A stretch of 64,000 nucleotides of DNA. It comes from Thalassobellus sp050294475 (lineage in GTDB: Bacteria > Bacteroidota > Bacteroidia > Flavobacteriales > Flavobacteriaceae). The stretch covers positions 186,001 through 250,000 of the forward strand of contig JBNKOE010000021.1 of the NCBI GenBank assembly GCA_050294475.1. The letters are read 5' to 3'. Below are positions 43,516 through 52,514 of this stretch, piece by piece; positions within the stretch are counted from its first letter, which is position 1; each line of letters begins with the position of its first letter. Under the pieces are notes generated by a model that saw only the letters and a program-made list of their open reading frames with translations, did not search any database and had not been told where the DNA came from. The translations under genes and the position numbers were made by a program.

Positions 43516-44013
43516 ATGGCTGGTTACATGGGTTTTGGAATGCAAAGTTGGTTGTATAAAAGGAGACCTAGAAAACCTTTTACTAAAAGAGGACAAGTGC
43601 CTTCTTTTACACCGCTTTATAGTTATACAAGAACTTTTAGTTTAAAACCACACATAAAAAAGAATAATATTTATCTTGGTTTACTTACTTTATTATTAAT
43701 AGGTTTAAGTGTTTTATTCGTAATAAATTATACTCAAAAATTTATTTCATATTCAAAAGAGCGTTCAGAATTAATAGAAAGCAATACCTTAAAACAAGAC
43801 AATGATGCCTTTAATTTTTTATTGAATTCAGGTAAGAAAAGATTATTGTCGAATAATGTTTTAGGAGCTTATTCAGAATTTAATTTGGCATATAATATAA
43901 AATCAGATAATAAAGAATTGAATCAATTATTAATTGAAACTTTAAGTATTCTTTGTTCTCAAGATATTGAGTACTGTGATGATTTAGATGGTGTTATGGA
44001 TGCTCAATTTTAA
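43516..44013 (+). CDS. Conserved flavobacterial membrane protein, MAGYMGFGMQ type
   Basis: 165 residues. The unusual N-terminus MAGYMGFGMQSWLYKRRPRK is a conserved start that I recall in small flavobacterial proteins. One membrane helix follows (about residues 55-72), then a helical C-terminal part ending DLDGVMDAQF. No catalytic motif. 135 bp after the previous gene on the same strand, so it may be an independent unit. Function unknown. Confidence 0.7.
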   Translation: MAGYMGFGMQSWLYKRRPRKPFTKRGQVPSFTPLYSYTRTFSLKPHIKKNNIYLGLLTLLLIGLSVLFVINYTQKFISYSKERSELIESNTLKQDNDAFNFLLNSGKKRLLSNNVLGAYSEFNLAYNIKSDNKELNQLLIETLSILCSQDIEYCDDLDGVMDAQF

Positions 44014-44044
44014 ATTTATGACTATAATACTAAAAGGAATAATA

Positions 44045-45064
44045 TTAATTGTCATGCGCTTTAATAAAATCTGTAATTAAATAAGTAATTAATTTACCAA
44101 TTTGCTGTTTTGTTTTTTTTGTTGGAGCAGCTTCACAAATATGTAAATAGCTTGCGTTTTTATGCTTTGCAAAATAGTTTACAAAGGTTCGTGCTTTATT
44201 TGCATTAAAACCGCTAGGTGTCATAGCGCTACTTGGTATGTTTTGTATAGCATCACAATCTATTTCAATACCAAAAGATTTTCCTTCAATATGTTTTAAA
44301 GCACGTTCCATTTCCATTTTAAATTTCAATTCCTTTCTTATTTCAATAGACTCAAAGGTGTTGTATTTAATAAATTTGAATTTTTTTAAAGATTTAAGTA
44401 ATGTATCTGAAGTATAGTTTTCATGTAAACCGAAAACAAAATATTTTTCTAAAAAGCCTTCCGCGTAAGCGTAACTAAATCCGTTACCACTATGGCGACC
44501 TTCTTCGGGTCTAAAATCGGAATGTGCATCAAAGTTTACCACATTTACAGGTTTGTTTAAAGCTAAAGAAGTGCCTTTAATATTTCCGTAGGCATTGTTA
44601 TGTCCACCACCAATAATAATAGGTATTTTACCCGCCGAAACAATTTGATGAATAATATGTGATACATAAGTGTCAATTTCTGAAACTAGTTTTCTAGCTT
44701 TTTCAATATCTTTTTTTCTAGATTGTTTTAATACTGAAATTTTAGACAACTCGGTAGTAAAATCTAAATGCCCTAAAATTAAAACGTTCTTAACATTGGT
44801 AAATTGGTTGCTTTGAATATTTAATAAAGCTTTAAGAGTAGCTTCCCAAGCCTTTGATGTTCCTGCTTTTCCGTAATTAGCAAACACACCAACATCTTCA
44901 GGAAAACCAATTATTACATGTGTAACATCCAAATTATTAAGTTGTTCGTATATATTGGAAATGCTGGTTAACATTTTAACATGTTCGCCAAATTTGGATT
45001 CACCAGAGCGTTTGTTTAATAGTTTATCTCGAGTGGTATTATTAAATAAAACAAGTTTATCCAT
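44045..45064 (-). CDS. Arginase/formimidoylglutamase-family ureohydrolase
   Basis: 339 residues from the ATG at 45064 (MDKLVLFNNTTRDKLLNKR); an ATG at 45100 would add 12 residues. The binuclear Mn ligands are present: GGGHNNAYG (His), NFDAHSDFR (Asp-x-His-x-Asp) and GIEIDCDAI (Asp-x-Asp). The spacing and HSGNGFSYA loop fit the formimidoylglutamase side of the family, but no histidine-degradation gene is nearby. The reaction, release of formamide or urea from a guanidino-type substrate, is therefore tentative. Confidence 0.85.
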   Translation of the reverse strand: MDKLVLFNNTTRDKLLNKRSGESKFGEHVKMLTSISNIYEQLNNLDVTHVIIGFPEDVGVFANYGKAGTSKAWEATLKALLNIQSNQFTNVKNVLILGHLDFTTELSKISVLKQSRKKDIEKARKLVSEIDTYVSHIIHQIVSAGKIPIIIGGGHNNAYGNIKGTSLALNKPVNVVNFDAHSDFRPEEGRHSGNGFSYAYAEGFLEKYFVFGLHENYTSDTLLKSLKKFKFIKYNTFESIEIRKELKFKMEMERALKHIEGKSFGIEIDCDAIQNIPSSAMTPSGFNANKARTFVNYFAKHKNASYLHICEAAPTKKTKQQIGKLITYLITDFIKAHDN

Positions 45065-45172
45065 AAGAGTAAATAATTTTGAATAATAAAAGTACATCAT
45101 TATTTATTTATAGCATTATAAAAAAACAAGTATTAAGGATTAAATAACGTTAGAATTAAAAAACAAGTAATT

Positions 45173-46057
45173 ATGGAAAACAACACAAAAGGTAAAGGAC
45201 TTAAAATAGCTTTGGGAGTAGCTTTAGTTTTATTTTTAGGAACAGCATTTTATACAATGAATTTGTATAAGAAAAGTAATGATACTGAAAAACAATTAAC
45301 AGAAGAAAAACAATTAGTAATGAACGATTTAAACGCTATGGCTAAGCAATATGATGAAGCTATAAGCGAAAATACAGTTGCTAATGCTAATTTGGTTGAG
45401 GCTAGAGAACGTATTCAAGGATTAATAGATTCTTTAAAAATTTCTGAAACCAATGTTAAAAGTTTATGGAGATACAAACAAAAATATGCATCGCTTCAAA
45501 AAGAAATGGATGTTTTATTAGCACAAAATGATTCTTTAAGAGTTGAAAATTCATATTTAGCAACATCTTTAGATAGTACACGTGTACGTTTAGAAGAGCG
45601 TAATATGTTTACAGATTCTTTATTAGTACAAAATACTGCATTAGCAGAAGTAGTTGAAAATGCTTCATTATTAAGCACAGTAGGGTTAAAAGGTTTTGGA
45701 GTTATTGAAAGAACTTCTGGAAAATTAATCCCAACAGAAAGAGCAAGTCGTACAGATAAAATTAGAGTTTGTTTTACAGTTGCTAAAAATACTTTAGTGC
45801 AAGAGGGAGAGCAAGAATTATATGTACAAGTAATCGATCCTAAAAACAACACTTTAGGCTTAAACGAACAAGTTCAATTTGAGGAAAAAACATTAAACTA
45901 TAGTATTATTAGTAAGTTTAATTATGAAAACTCAAGTTTAAATGTTTGTGAGTTTGTTGCTTCAAAGGGTAATAGTAGCTTTGAAAAAGGGCGTTATATA
46001 GTAAATGTATTTAATGAAAAAGATTTAGTTTCAACATCAGAGTTTACTTTGAAATAA
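45173..46057 (+). CDS. Membrane-anchored coiled-coil protein
   Basis: 294 residues: an N-terminal membrane helix (about 10-29), a coiled coil of about 130 residues (ERIQGLIDSLKISETNVKSL, MDVLLAQNDSLRVENSYLAT) and a C-terminal beta-rich domain from about 175 (IRVCFTVAKNTLVQEGEQEL, ending STSEFTLK). The topology suggests a periplasmic coiled-coil rod with a small sandwich domain at its tip. It is conserved in flavobacteria but I know no function. Monocistronic with a strong terminator. Confidence 0.75.
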   Translation: MENNTKGKGLKIALGVALVLFLGTAFYTMNLYKKSNDTEKQLTEEKQLVMNDLNAMAKQYDEAISENTVANANLVEARERIQGLIDSLKISETNVKSLWRYKQKYASLQKEMDVLLAQNDSLRVENSYLATSLDSTRVRLEERNMFTDSLLVQNTALAEVVENASLLSTVGLKGFGVIERTSGKLIPTERASRTDKIRVCFTVAKNTLVQEGEQELYVQVIDPKNNTLGLNEQVQFEEKTLNYSIISKFNYENSSLNVCEFVASKGNSSFEKGRYIVNVFNEKDLVSTSEFTLK

Positions 46058-46090
46058 TAGAAATGTTTATAACACTTAATTAATTGTGAA

Positions 46091-46121
46091 GCCTCAAGTT
46101 ATTAACTTGAGGCTTTTTTTT
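46091..46121 (+). terminator. Strong Rho-independent terminator
   Basis: GCCTCAAGTT (46091-46100), loop ATT, AACTTGAGGC (46104-46113), then eight T. It ends the coiled-coil gene transcript. Confidence 0.92.
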
Positions 46122-46416
46122 GTTATATATTAAAATATAAAAGGTTTGAATAATTAAATTAAAGCTATTATTAGTACGTGACACTATAATTAAAAATATT
46201 AGATAATTTGTACAGAATTTAAAAGAGGAAAGCTTGTTGATGCATCTAAACAAGTTTATCTGCAAATAATAGACAAATTAATGCTAAATAGGTTAGAAGG
46301 TTTATTTTTAAATTGTATAGAAATTATATTTTTTTTAAAGAAATATGTGTTTCTATTCCATTTTTTATATTACTACCATTTACATAATCATTTAACCTAT
46401 CTAGTCAATAAATAGA
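46122..46416. other. Intergenic region, no gene seen
   Basis: AT-rich DNA between a terminator and the Crp/Fnr gene. Short frames on both strands are low-complexity and lack any recognisable domain. No clear TAnnTTTG box or RNA structure stands out. Confidence 0.5.
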
Positions 46417-46983
46417 ATGCAAATAAATTTCGATTTTCTAAATTCTATTTCAAAGATTTCTAAAGAAACTTTTGAAGAACTACAAAGTATTTCTGAATTT
46501 AAAAGAATTCCTGCAGGAGCACAAATAGTGAAGTTTGGTGAAATGACATCTAAAATTTATATGCTTGTTTCAGGAGTAGTTAGATGTTTTATATCAACAG
46601 AGTCAGGAAAAGAATTTAATAAAAGTTTTTATATGCCAACGAGTTTTGTTGGTGCATTAACAGCTTTAAGAGAAAAGGAGATTTCAGCGTTTACTTTTGA
46701 AACACTTACAGATTGTAAAATGTATGAAGTAGATTATTATGAGTTAATGAAACTTTGTGAAAACAATTTAGTACTTAAGGATTTGCATAACAATGTTTTA
46801 GCTATTCTATATGCTAAATATGAAAAACGATTAGTAGAGTTAATATCTATGGATGCAACTGAGCGTTATTTAGAATTAAGAAAGCAAAACCCAGAAATAG
46901 ATGAGCAAATTTCTCAGTATCATATTGCTTCATATTTGGGTATTACTCCAGTACAATTGAGTAGAATTAGAAAAAAAATATGA
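46417..46983 (+). CDS. Crp/Fnr-family transcriptional regulator
   Basis: 188 residues. An N-terminal cyclic-nucleotide-binding-like beta roll (RIPAGAQIVKFGEMTSKIYML, GVVRCFISTESGKEF) is followed by the dimer helix and a C-terminal helix-turn-helix with ISQYHIASYLGITPVQLSRI. No Fe-S cysteine cluster and no intact cAMP pocket, as in the many Bacteroidota paralogues whose ligand is unknown. Stand-alone; target unknown. Confidence 0.87.
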   Translation: MQINFDFLNSISKISKETFEELQSISEFKRIPAGAQIVKFGEMTSKIYMLVSGVVRCFISTESGKEFNKSFYMPTSFVGALTALREKEISAFTFETLTDCKMYEVDYYELMKLCENNLVLKDLHNNVLAILYAKYEKRLVELISMDATERYLELRKQNPEIDEQISQYHIASYLGITPVQLSRIRKKI

Positions 46984-47082
46984 GTTATTAACATTTGTTA
47001 ACAAATTAGAGTAACTAAAATTATATATTTGGATTGATTTCCTTTTAATATGAAGACATAAAGGATTGATAGCTAACCAACC

Positions 47083-47118
47083 AAAAAAAACAGGTAAATT
47101 AATTTACCTGTTTTTTTA
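47083..47118. terminator. Bidirectional terminator between the Crp/Fnr gene and fumC
   Basis: AAAAAAAACAGGTAAATT directly followed by its complement AATTTACCTGTTTTTTT. It serves the convergent regulator and fumC transcripts. Confidence 0.88.
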
Positions 47119-47141
47119 TATAATGTATTTTAAAGAAATAT

Positions 47142-48539
47142 TTATTTTAAGCTTCCAACCATGTCTTCAGGTTTAACCCAAGCATCATAATCTTCTGCGG
47201 TAACATAGCCTAAACGTACAGCTTCCTCTTTTAAGGTTGTACCGTTTTTATGAGCTGTATTTGCAATTTCAGCTGCTTTGTAATAACCTATTTTAGTATT
47301 TAAAGCTGTAACAAGCATTAACGAATTGTTTAATAGCTTTGTTATAACTTCTTGATTAGGTTCTATACCAATCGCACAATGTTCTTCAAAACTAGCACAA
47401 GCATTTCCAATTAATGTTGCCGATTGTAAAACGTTTGCTGCCATAACGGGTTTAAATACATTTAACTCATAGTGTCCTTGTAAACCACCAACAGAAACCG
47501 CTACATCATTTCCTAGAACTTGAGCGCAAACCATGGTTAAAGCCTCACATTGAGTAGGGTTAACTTTTCCAGGCATAATTGAACTTCCCGGTTCGTTTGC
47601 TGGGATAATAATTTCTCCAATACCACTTCTTGGTCCAGATGCCATCATTCTAATATCGTTTGCTATTTTATTTAAAGAAACAGCCAGTTGTTTTAATGCA
47701 CCATGTGTTTCTACTAAAGCGTCGTGTGCAGCAAGTGCTTCAAATTTATTAGGAGCCGAAACAAAAGGTAAGCCTGTAAATTCTGAAATATATTCAGCAA
47801 CACGTTTACTGTAGCCTTTTGGTGTATTTAAACCTGTACCAACAGCAGTTCCACCTAAAGCTAATTCACTTAAATGCGATAATGTGTTTTCTAATGCTTT
47901 TAAACCATGATTTAATTGTGCAACATATCCAGATAATTCTTGACCTAGTGTTAAAGGCGTTGCATCCATTAAATGGGTACGGCCAATTTTTACAACTTCT
48001 TTAAAATCTTCAGACTTTTTCTTTAAAGTATCTCGTAATTGTTTTACACCTGGAATGGTTACTTCAACTATTTTTTTGTATGCAGCAATATGCATGCCAG
48101 TAGGGAAGGTGTCATTAGAAGATTGTGATTTATTAACATCATCATTCGGTTGAATTACTTTTTCACCTTCACCAATAATTTTTCCAGCTAATTGTTGAGC
48201 TCTATTAGCTACAACCTCATTCACATTCATATTACTTTGTGTACCAGAACCTGTTTGCCATATAACTAAAGGAAATTGGTCATCATGCTTGCCATCTAGT
48301 ATTTCATCACAAACTGTAGCAATTAGGTCGCGTTTTTCAATTGGTAAAACACCTAATTCACAATTAGTATATGCAGCTGCTTTTTTTAAATAAGCAAATC
48401 CATAAATTATTTCAAGAGGCATAGACGCAGAAGAGCCTATTTTAAAGTTGTTTCTAGAGCGTTCTGTTTGTGCTCCCCAAAGTTTATCGGCAGGTACTTT
48501 TACCTCGCCCATGGTATCTTTTTCTATTCTAAAACTCAT
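47142..48539 (-). CDS. fumC: Class II fumarate hydratase
   Basis: 465 residues, iron-independent fumarase of the citric acid cycle. The superfamily signature GSSIMPGKVNP (catalytic Ser loop) is present, as are TGSGTQSNMNVNEV and GRTHLMDATPLTLGQE. Full length from the ATG at 48539. The C-terminus AWVKPEDMVGSLK is typical. Divergent from a small membrane protein gene; shared bidirectional terminator downstream. Confidence 0.95.
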   Translation of the reverse strand: MSFRIEKDTMGEVKVPADKLWGAQTERSRNNFKIGSSASMPLEIIYGFAYLKKAAAYTNCELGVLPIEKRDLIATVCDEILDGKHDDQFPLVIWQTGSGTQSNMNVNEVVANRAQQLAGKIIGEGEKVIQPNDDVNKSQSSNDTFPTGMHIAAYKKIVEVTIPGVKQLRDTLKKKSEDFKEVVKIGRTHLMDATPLTLGQELSGYVAQLNHGLKALENTLSHLSELALGGTAVGTGLNTPKGYSKRVAEYISEFTGLPFVSAPNKFEALAAHDALVETHGALKQLAVSLNKIANDIRMMASGPRSGIGEIIIPANEPGSSIMPGKVNPTQCEALTMVCAQVLGNDVAVSVGGLQGHYELNVFKPVMAANVLQSATLIGNACASFEEHCAIGIEPNQEVITKLLNNSLMLVTALNTKIGYYKAAEIANTAHKNGTTLKEEAVRLGYVTAEDYDAWVKPEDMVGSLK

Positions 48540-48674
48540 CTTAATAATGATTAAATTTAAAGCTGTAAAGTTAATTGTTTTATGGTTTCTATTAGTATGA
48601 CATGTGTCAGTTTTTTAAGTTTTTTTAATAAATTAAAATGGTTTAAAACTCTGTTAATAAATTTTAATTTGATA

Positions 48675-48705
48675 TTGTATAACAAGTGTGTTTACATTAT
48701 CTTTG
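48675..48705 (+). promoter_or_regulatory. Consensus Bacteroidota promoter before a small gene
   Basis: TTG at 48675-48677, 20 bp, then TATCTTTG at 48698-48705, an exact TAnnTTTG. Predicted start of transcription near 48712, about 23 nt before the ATG at 48735. Confidence 0.75.
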
Positions 48706-48734
48706 CGAAAGATTTATAATAGACACTTATAATT

Positions 48735-48908
48735 ATGTTTGATTTTGACCAATATTTAGGCTTTTTAGCATTTTTAACCATATTAACATTAGGATTTTGG
48801 TTAATGATATTTTTATTAACTTTTGTAATACCTTATTGGATAGGTGGATCTATAATAGAAAGGTTAAAAGAAATTAGAGAAGAAAAGAAAGCTAAGCGTC
48901 AAGCTTAA
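48735..48908 (+). CDS. 57-residue membrane protein
   Basis: ATG 48735 to TAA 48908 encodes a 57-residue protein starting MFDFDQYLGFLAFLTILTLG. Residues about 7-40 are hydrophobic (one long or two short helices), ending in a basic amphipathic helix (IIERLKEIREEKKAKRQA). Support for a real gene is unusually good for its size: a consensus promoter, a short leader and a strong terminator frame it exactly. No family is recognised. A membrane-bound small regulator or accessory subunit is possible. Confidence 0.72.
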   Translation: MFDFDQYLGFLAFLTILTLGFWLMIFLLTFVIPYWIGGSIIERLKEIREEKKAKRQA

Positions 48909-48926
48909 AATATATTTTGATATATA

Positions 48927-48960
48927 AAAAAGGGAAACTATTAATATGGTTTCCCTTTTT
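48927..48960. terminator. Terminator of the small gene, probably bidirectional
   Basis: AAAAAGGGAAAC (48927-48938) pairs with GTTTCCCTTTTT (48949-48960). The T-run serves the 57-residue gene; the mirrored A-run would serve the receptor gene ending at 49032 on the other strand. Confidence 0.88.
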
Positions 48961-49031
48961 TAGTTTAGCGACTTAATAAATAGCAATAATACTATTGCTA
49001 TAAATCTAATGAAATTAAAACGTTTTAATTA

Positions 49032-51467
49032 TTACATTTCTACATCACCGCCGCTAAAACCACCATTTCTTTCTTGTTTCTTTTTTTGATTAAAACGGTA
49101 AGTAAATGATAAATTGTAAGTGCGACCACCTCTAAATTGAATTTCTTGATCGGTTGTAAACGTATCTGCTGTAATATAATTTTTAAATTTTTGGCTATTA
49201 AGTAAATCTCTAATATTAAATGCTATTGAGGCTTTATCTTTAAACAAATCTTTGCTAAAGGCAACATTTATAGAATACCTTCCTTTTCTGTTGTTTTGAG
49301 CATCAGAGCTTGGTGCTCTATAATTCATATTAGTTTGCCAATTAATTTTATAAGGTAAAGTAAGTTTATTTGTTAAACGAGCAGACCATGTAGTTACATT
49401 AGAACTTAAATCAATACCATTATATGCACCATCTCTTTTTAGCTTAAACAGATTAAAATCGGTATTAATTCTCCATTTTCGTGTTGGATTGTAATTTAGA
49501 TTAAATTCAAAACCATATCTATTATCAGTAGCTAAATTAAGCGGACCTCTTTCTATAACTGGAAAATTTTCTCCATCAATGACAACTATTTCTCCTGTTT
49601 CTCTACTAGCAAAAGTCATGACATTGGTTGAATGAGACTGGTATATTGCTGTGCTTAAAGTAAAATTTCCAAACTTATTTAAATATCCAAGTTCAAATTT
49701 ACCAGTATAGGTAGGGTTTAAGTCAGGGTTTCCTTGAAAAACATTAGTTATACTAGATCTTGAAGGAAACGGATTTAGCATAAAACCTCGAGGTCTTCGT
49801 AATCTTCTATTATATCCAAGTGTTATGCTTTCATTTTCTGTGATTTCATAATTTAGATTTATTGTCGGGAATACTCCTGTTAAGTTTTTCTTATTAAAAT
49901 CACCACTTGTAGGTTGATCTAAAGTGGTTCTAGTATTTTCCATTCGCACGCCTAGTAAACACGAAAACTTATCAATTTTACTGCCAAATTGTGTGTAAAC
50001 GGCAGTTATATATTGTTTGAAATTGAAAATATTTGTAAGATTGTTGTCAACTTCAAAATTACCAGTATCTGTGTTCTTTAATTCAACAATATAGTCGGTA
50101 GACCGGTTATTAAAATCACCACGATATCCTATTTCTATTTGACTCTGTTCTCCTATAGGTAATACATAATCAGATTGTAATAATATATTTGATTGATCTT
50201 CAAAATTGGAGGCAATTTCAGTATCAATGCCATTAGAATTTATTAAAGAAAAATCATTATCATTCGTGTTTTCATATTGAAAATCGAAAGTTAATTTATG
50301 GTCGGTCTGTTTAAAGTTCTTAGTAAAGTTTAATGAATATTGAATGGTTTCACTATCTTCATTTTCAGGATCTAATCTAACATTTTTATTAGTTGTATTA
50401 TTAATTTTATTGGTATAAACTAGATTGTTTACTGAGTTATTTTTGTTATCATTATTACTATAAACTAAAGCTGTTGTAAACGAAGCTGAATCGTTTAAAT
50501 ACCATTCTACACCAGTGTTTGTTGTTATTCCTTTTCTCGTATCTGTCCAATTTCTTTTTTCATTTAAATCTGGAGTATTAATATCATTGTACAAGACATT
50601 ATTATACCAATGTCCTATAGATTCGTTGTATCTATATGACGTTGTATTAAAGATATTAACATTACCAGTTCTGTAATTAATATTTCCAGAAATACCAGCA
50701 GCATCAGGATGACCTATATTAGCCGTGGCAGAACCATTAAACCCTAATAGTTTACTTCTTCGTAAAACAATATTTAAAATACCAGCAGTTCCTTCGGCTT
50801 CATATCTGGCAGAAGGAGAGGTGATTACTTCAATTTTTTCAATAGCATCTGCTGGTAGTTGGCGTAGTGCATCGGTAGAATTTAAACCTACTAACCCCGA
50901 AGGCTTTCCATTTATTAGTATTTTAACATTATCATTTCCTCTTAAAGCTACATTACCCTCTGCATCTACAGAAACCGATGGAACATTATCTAAAACATCA
51001 CTAACATTACCGCCACTTACTGTTAAGTCTTTACCAACATTATATATTTTTTTGTCGAGTTTAATTTCTACTGAGGTACGTTCTGCAATAATTTCAACTT
51101 CTCCTAAAGATTCCATGTCAATTTCTAATGCTATGACTCCTATATTTTCATCAGATTCTAATTTTTTATTAGATAGAGTTATTTTTTTATAAGAGATATA
51201 TTCAATAGATATATCATATAATCCTTTTGAAATTTGAATGTTAAATGCGCCTTTAGCATCAGTAATGCAACCGTCAATTATCTTTTTTTCTTGTTTGCTA
51301 AAAAATGAGATAGTAGCATATTCTAAAGGTTCTTTTGTATCCTTATCAATAACTTTCCCTGTAATTGTTATATTCTTTTCAGGTGTAAAATTGTCATTTT
51401 TTGGATGCGCATAGATAAAAGATATATGTATGCAAAAGATAAAGATAGAAATTATGGCTTTGGTCAT
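49032..51467 (-). CDS. TonB-dependent outer-membrane receptor-like protein
   Basis: 811 residues. Signal peptide (about 1-21, FIYAHP), a carboxypeptidase-like regulatory domain (about 33-115, ITGKVIDKDTKEPLEYATIS), a plug domain (about 120-235, VSDVLDNVPSVSVDAEGNV, RGNDNVKILINGKP, RYEAEGTAGILNIVLR) and a C-terminal beta-barrel of about 570 residues. It belongs to the outer-membrane beta-barrel family-3 branch of TonB receptors, not SusC. No SusD partner is adjacent, so the substrate (metal chelate, peptide or other) cannot be named. The C-terminal tail is Gly/Asp rich and short. Confidence 0.9.
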   Translation of the reverse strand: MTKAIISIFIFCIHISFIYAHPKNDNFTPEKNITITGKVIDKDTKEPLEYATISFFSKQEKKIIDGCITDAKGAFNIQISKGLYDISIEYISYKKITLSNKKLESDENIGVIALEIDMESLGEVEIIAERTSVEIKLDKKIYNVGKDLTVSGGNVSDVLDNVPSVSVDAEGNVALRGNDNVKILINGKPSGLVGLNSTDALRQLPADAIEKIEVITSPSARYEAEGTAGILNIVLRRSKLLGFNGSATANIGHPDAAGISGNINYRTGNVNIFNTTSYRYNESIGHWYNNVLYNDINTPDLNEKRNWTDTRKGITTNTGVEWYLNDSASFTTALVYSNNDNKNNSVNNLVYTNKINNTTNKNVRLDPENEDSETIQYSLNFTKNFKQTDHKLTFDFQYENTNDNDFSLINSNGIDTEIASNFEDQSNILLQSDYVLPIGEQSQIEIGYRGDFNNRSTDYIVELKNTDTGNFEVDNNLTNIFNFKQYITAVYTQFGSKIDKFSCLLGVRMENTRTTLDQPTSGDFNKKNLTGVFPTINLNYEITENESITLGYNRRLRRPRGFMLNPFPSRSSITNVFQGNPDLNPTYTGKFELGYLNKFGNFTLSTAIYQSHSTNVMTFASRETGEIVVIDGENFPVIERGPLNLATDNRYGFEFNLNYNPTRKWRINTDFNLFKLKRDGAYNGIDLSSNVTTWSARLTNKLTLPYKINWQTNMNYRAPSSDAQNNRKGRYSINVAFSKDLFKDKASIAFNIRDLLNSQKFKNYITADTFTTDQEIQFRGGRTYNLSFTYRFNQKKKQERNGGFSGGDVEM

Positions 51468-51492
51468 GATTAGGTTTTCGTTATTAGACTTG

Positions 51493-51520
51493 CAAAATTA
51501 ACCATGGTTTAAAGCGCAAA
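51493..51520 (-). promoter_or_regulatory. Candidate promoter of the TonB receptor gene
   Basis: On the minus strand TTTG (51520-51517), 16 bp, then TAATTTTG (51500-51493), an exact -7 consensus. The spacing is a little short. Transcription would start about 20 nt before the ATG. Confidence 0.5.
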
Positions 51521-51552
51521 TAGTTAAATAAAAGTTAATTAAATAAGTGGCG

Positions 51553-51897
51553 TTAACTAATAATATCAAGAATTAGTTCAGGAGGTCTACCAATAACAGC
51601 CTTCTTTCCGTTTATTACTATGGGGCGCTCAATAAGTTTAGGATTGTTAACCATTGCTTCTATAATTTCAGAATCGGTTAAAGTTTTACCTTTAAAGTCA
51701 CTTTTCCAAATAGCTTCATTTTTTCTTACTAAATCAATAGGTTTAATGCCTAAAAGAGCTATGATTTCCTTTAAAGCTTTCGCTGAAAGATTATCGTCTA
51801 AATATTTAATAATCTCAAAAGGTTTTCCTGATTTCGTTAGTATTTCTAAGCCTTGTCTAGATTTAGAGCAACGAGGGTTATGATATATTTTTGTCAT
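51553..51897 (-). CDS. arsC: ArsC/Spx-family arsenate reductase (glutaredoxin type)
   Basis: 114 residues. Catalytic Cys10 lies in YHNPRCSKSRQGL, and the C-terminal ERPIVINGKKAVIGRPPE supplies the arginine region. Length and both motifs fit glutaredoxin-dependent ArsC rather than Spx. No other ars gene is close, so arsenate as the natural substrate is inferred from family. Its ATG overlaps the stop of the upstream HAD gene by one base (TAATG), so it is coupled to the prfB operon. Confidence 0.88.
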   Translation of the reverse strand: MTKIYHNPRCSKSRQGLEILTKSGKPFEIIKYLDDNLSAKALKEIIALLGIKPIDLVRKNEAIWKSDFKGKTLTDSEIIEAMVNNPKLIERPIVINGKKAVIGRPPELILDIIS

Positions 51898-52514
51898 TAT
51901 ATATAAATATTATAAGTTTTTAATTCATTTTTAAGTTGTTCTGGATTTTTAAAATGAATACCATTGATTTTAAGAGCATTGGCAGCTTCAATGTTTCTTA
52001 TGTTATCATCAATAAAAATAGCTTTTTCAGGATTTATATTGAATCTATCAAGTGTAATTTTATAAATCTCTTTAAAAGGTTTTCTTGTTTTTTCAACACC
52101 AGAAATTACAATACCTTCAAACCAATTTAGGAATTTAAAATGTTTTTGCGCAATAGGAAAAGTTTCGTTACTCCAATTTGTTAAAGCAACTACTTTATAT
52201 TCCTTAGATTTTATAAGAGCATCTAAAATTTTAACGGTTCCAGTAATTTCTCCACCAAGCATTTGTTCCCATTTGCCGTAATACATTTTAATATACTTTT
52301 TGTATTCTGGAAATTTTGATACTAAATCTTCAGTAGCTTGTTTTAAAGGATAACCAGCATCTTGATTTTCGTTCCAATGCATGGTGCAAATAGTATTTAA
52401 AAACCATTGCATTTTTTCTCTATCACCATTAAAAGCATTTAGAAAAACATATTCAGGATTCCAATCGATTAAAACACCTCCTAAATCAAAAATAATAGTA
52501 TTTATTTTACTCAT
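51897..52514 (-). CDS. HAD-family phosphatase (YihX-like)
   Basis: 205 residues. Motif I is FDLGGVLID (nucleophile Asp10; D-x-G form typical of the YihX/epoxide-hydrolase N-terminal group), motif II VVALTNWS, motif III Lys near GVEKTRKPFKEIY, motif IV FIDDNIRNIEAA. The E. coli relative dephosphorylates alpha-glucose-1-phosphate. Its ATG overlaps the prfB TGA (ATGA), so it is translated with the release factor. Confidence 0.88.
   Translation of the reverse strand: MSKINTIIFDLGGVLIDWNPEYVFLNAFNGDREKMQWFLNTICTMHWNENQDAGYPLKQATEDLVSKFPEYKKYIKMYYGKWEQMLGGEITGTVKILDALIKSKEYKVVALTNWSNETFPIAQKHFKFLNWFEGIVISGVEKTRKPFKEIYKITLDRFNINPEKAIFIDDNIRNIEAANALKINGIHFKNPEQLKNELKTYNIYI

Noticed and set aside
46080..46265. 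61-codon minus-strand frame
   Set aside because: Ends in the strong terminator stem and is low-complexity; no support for a gene.
46281..46415. 44-codon plus-strand frame before the Crp/Fnr gene
   Set aside because: Phe/Tyr/His-rich translation of AT-rich DNA; no promoter or recognisable features.
50725..51192. 155-codon plus-strand frame inside the TonB receptor gene
   Set aside because: Antisense shadow of the plug domain; Ser/Pro/Leu-rich translation without domain features.
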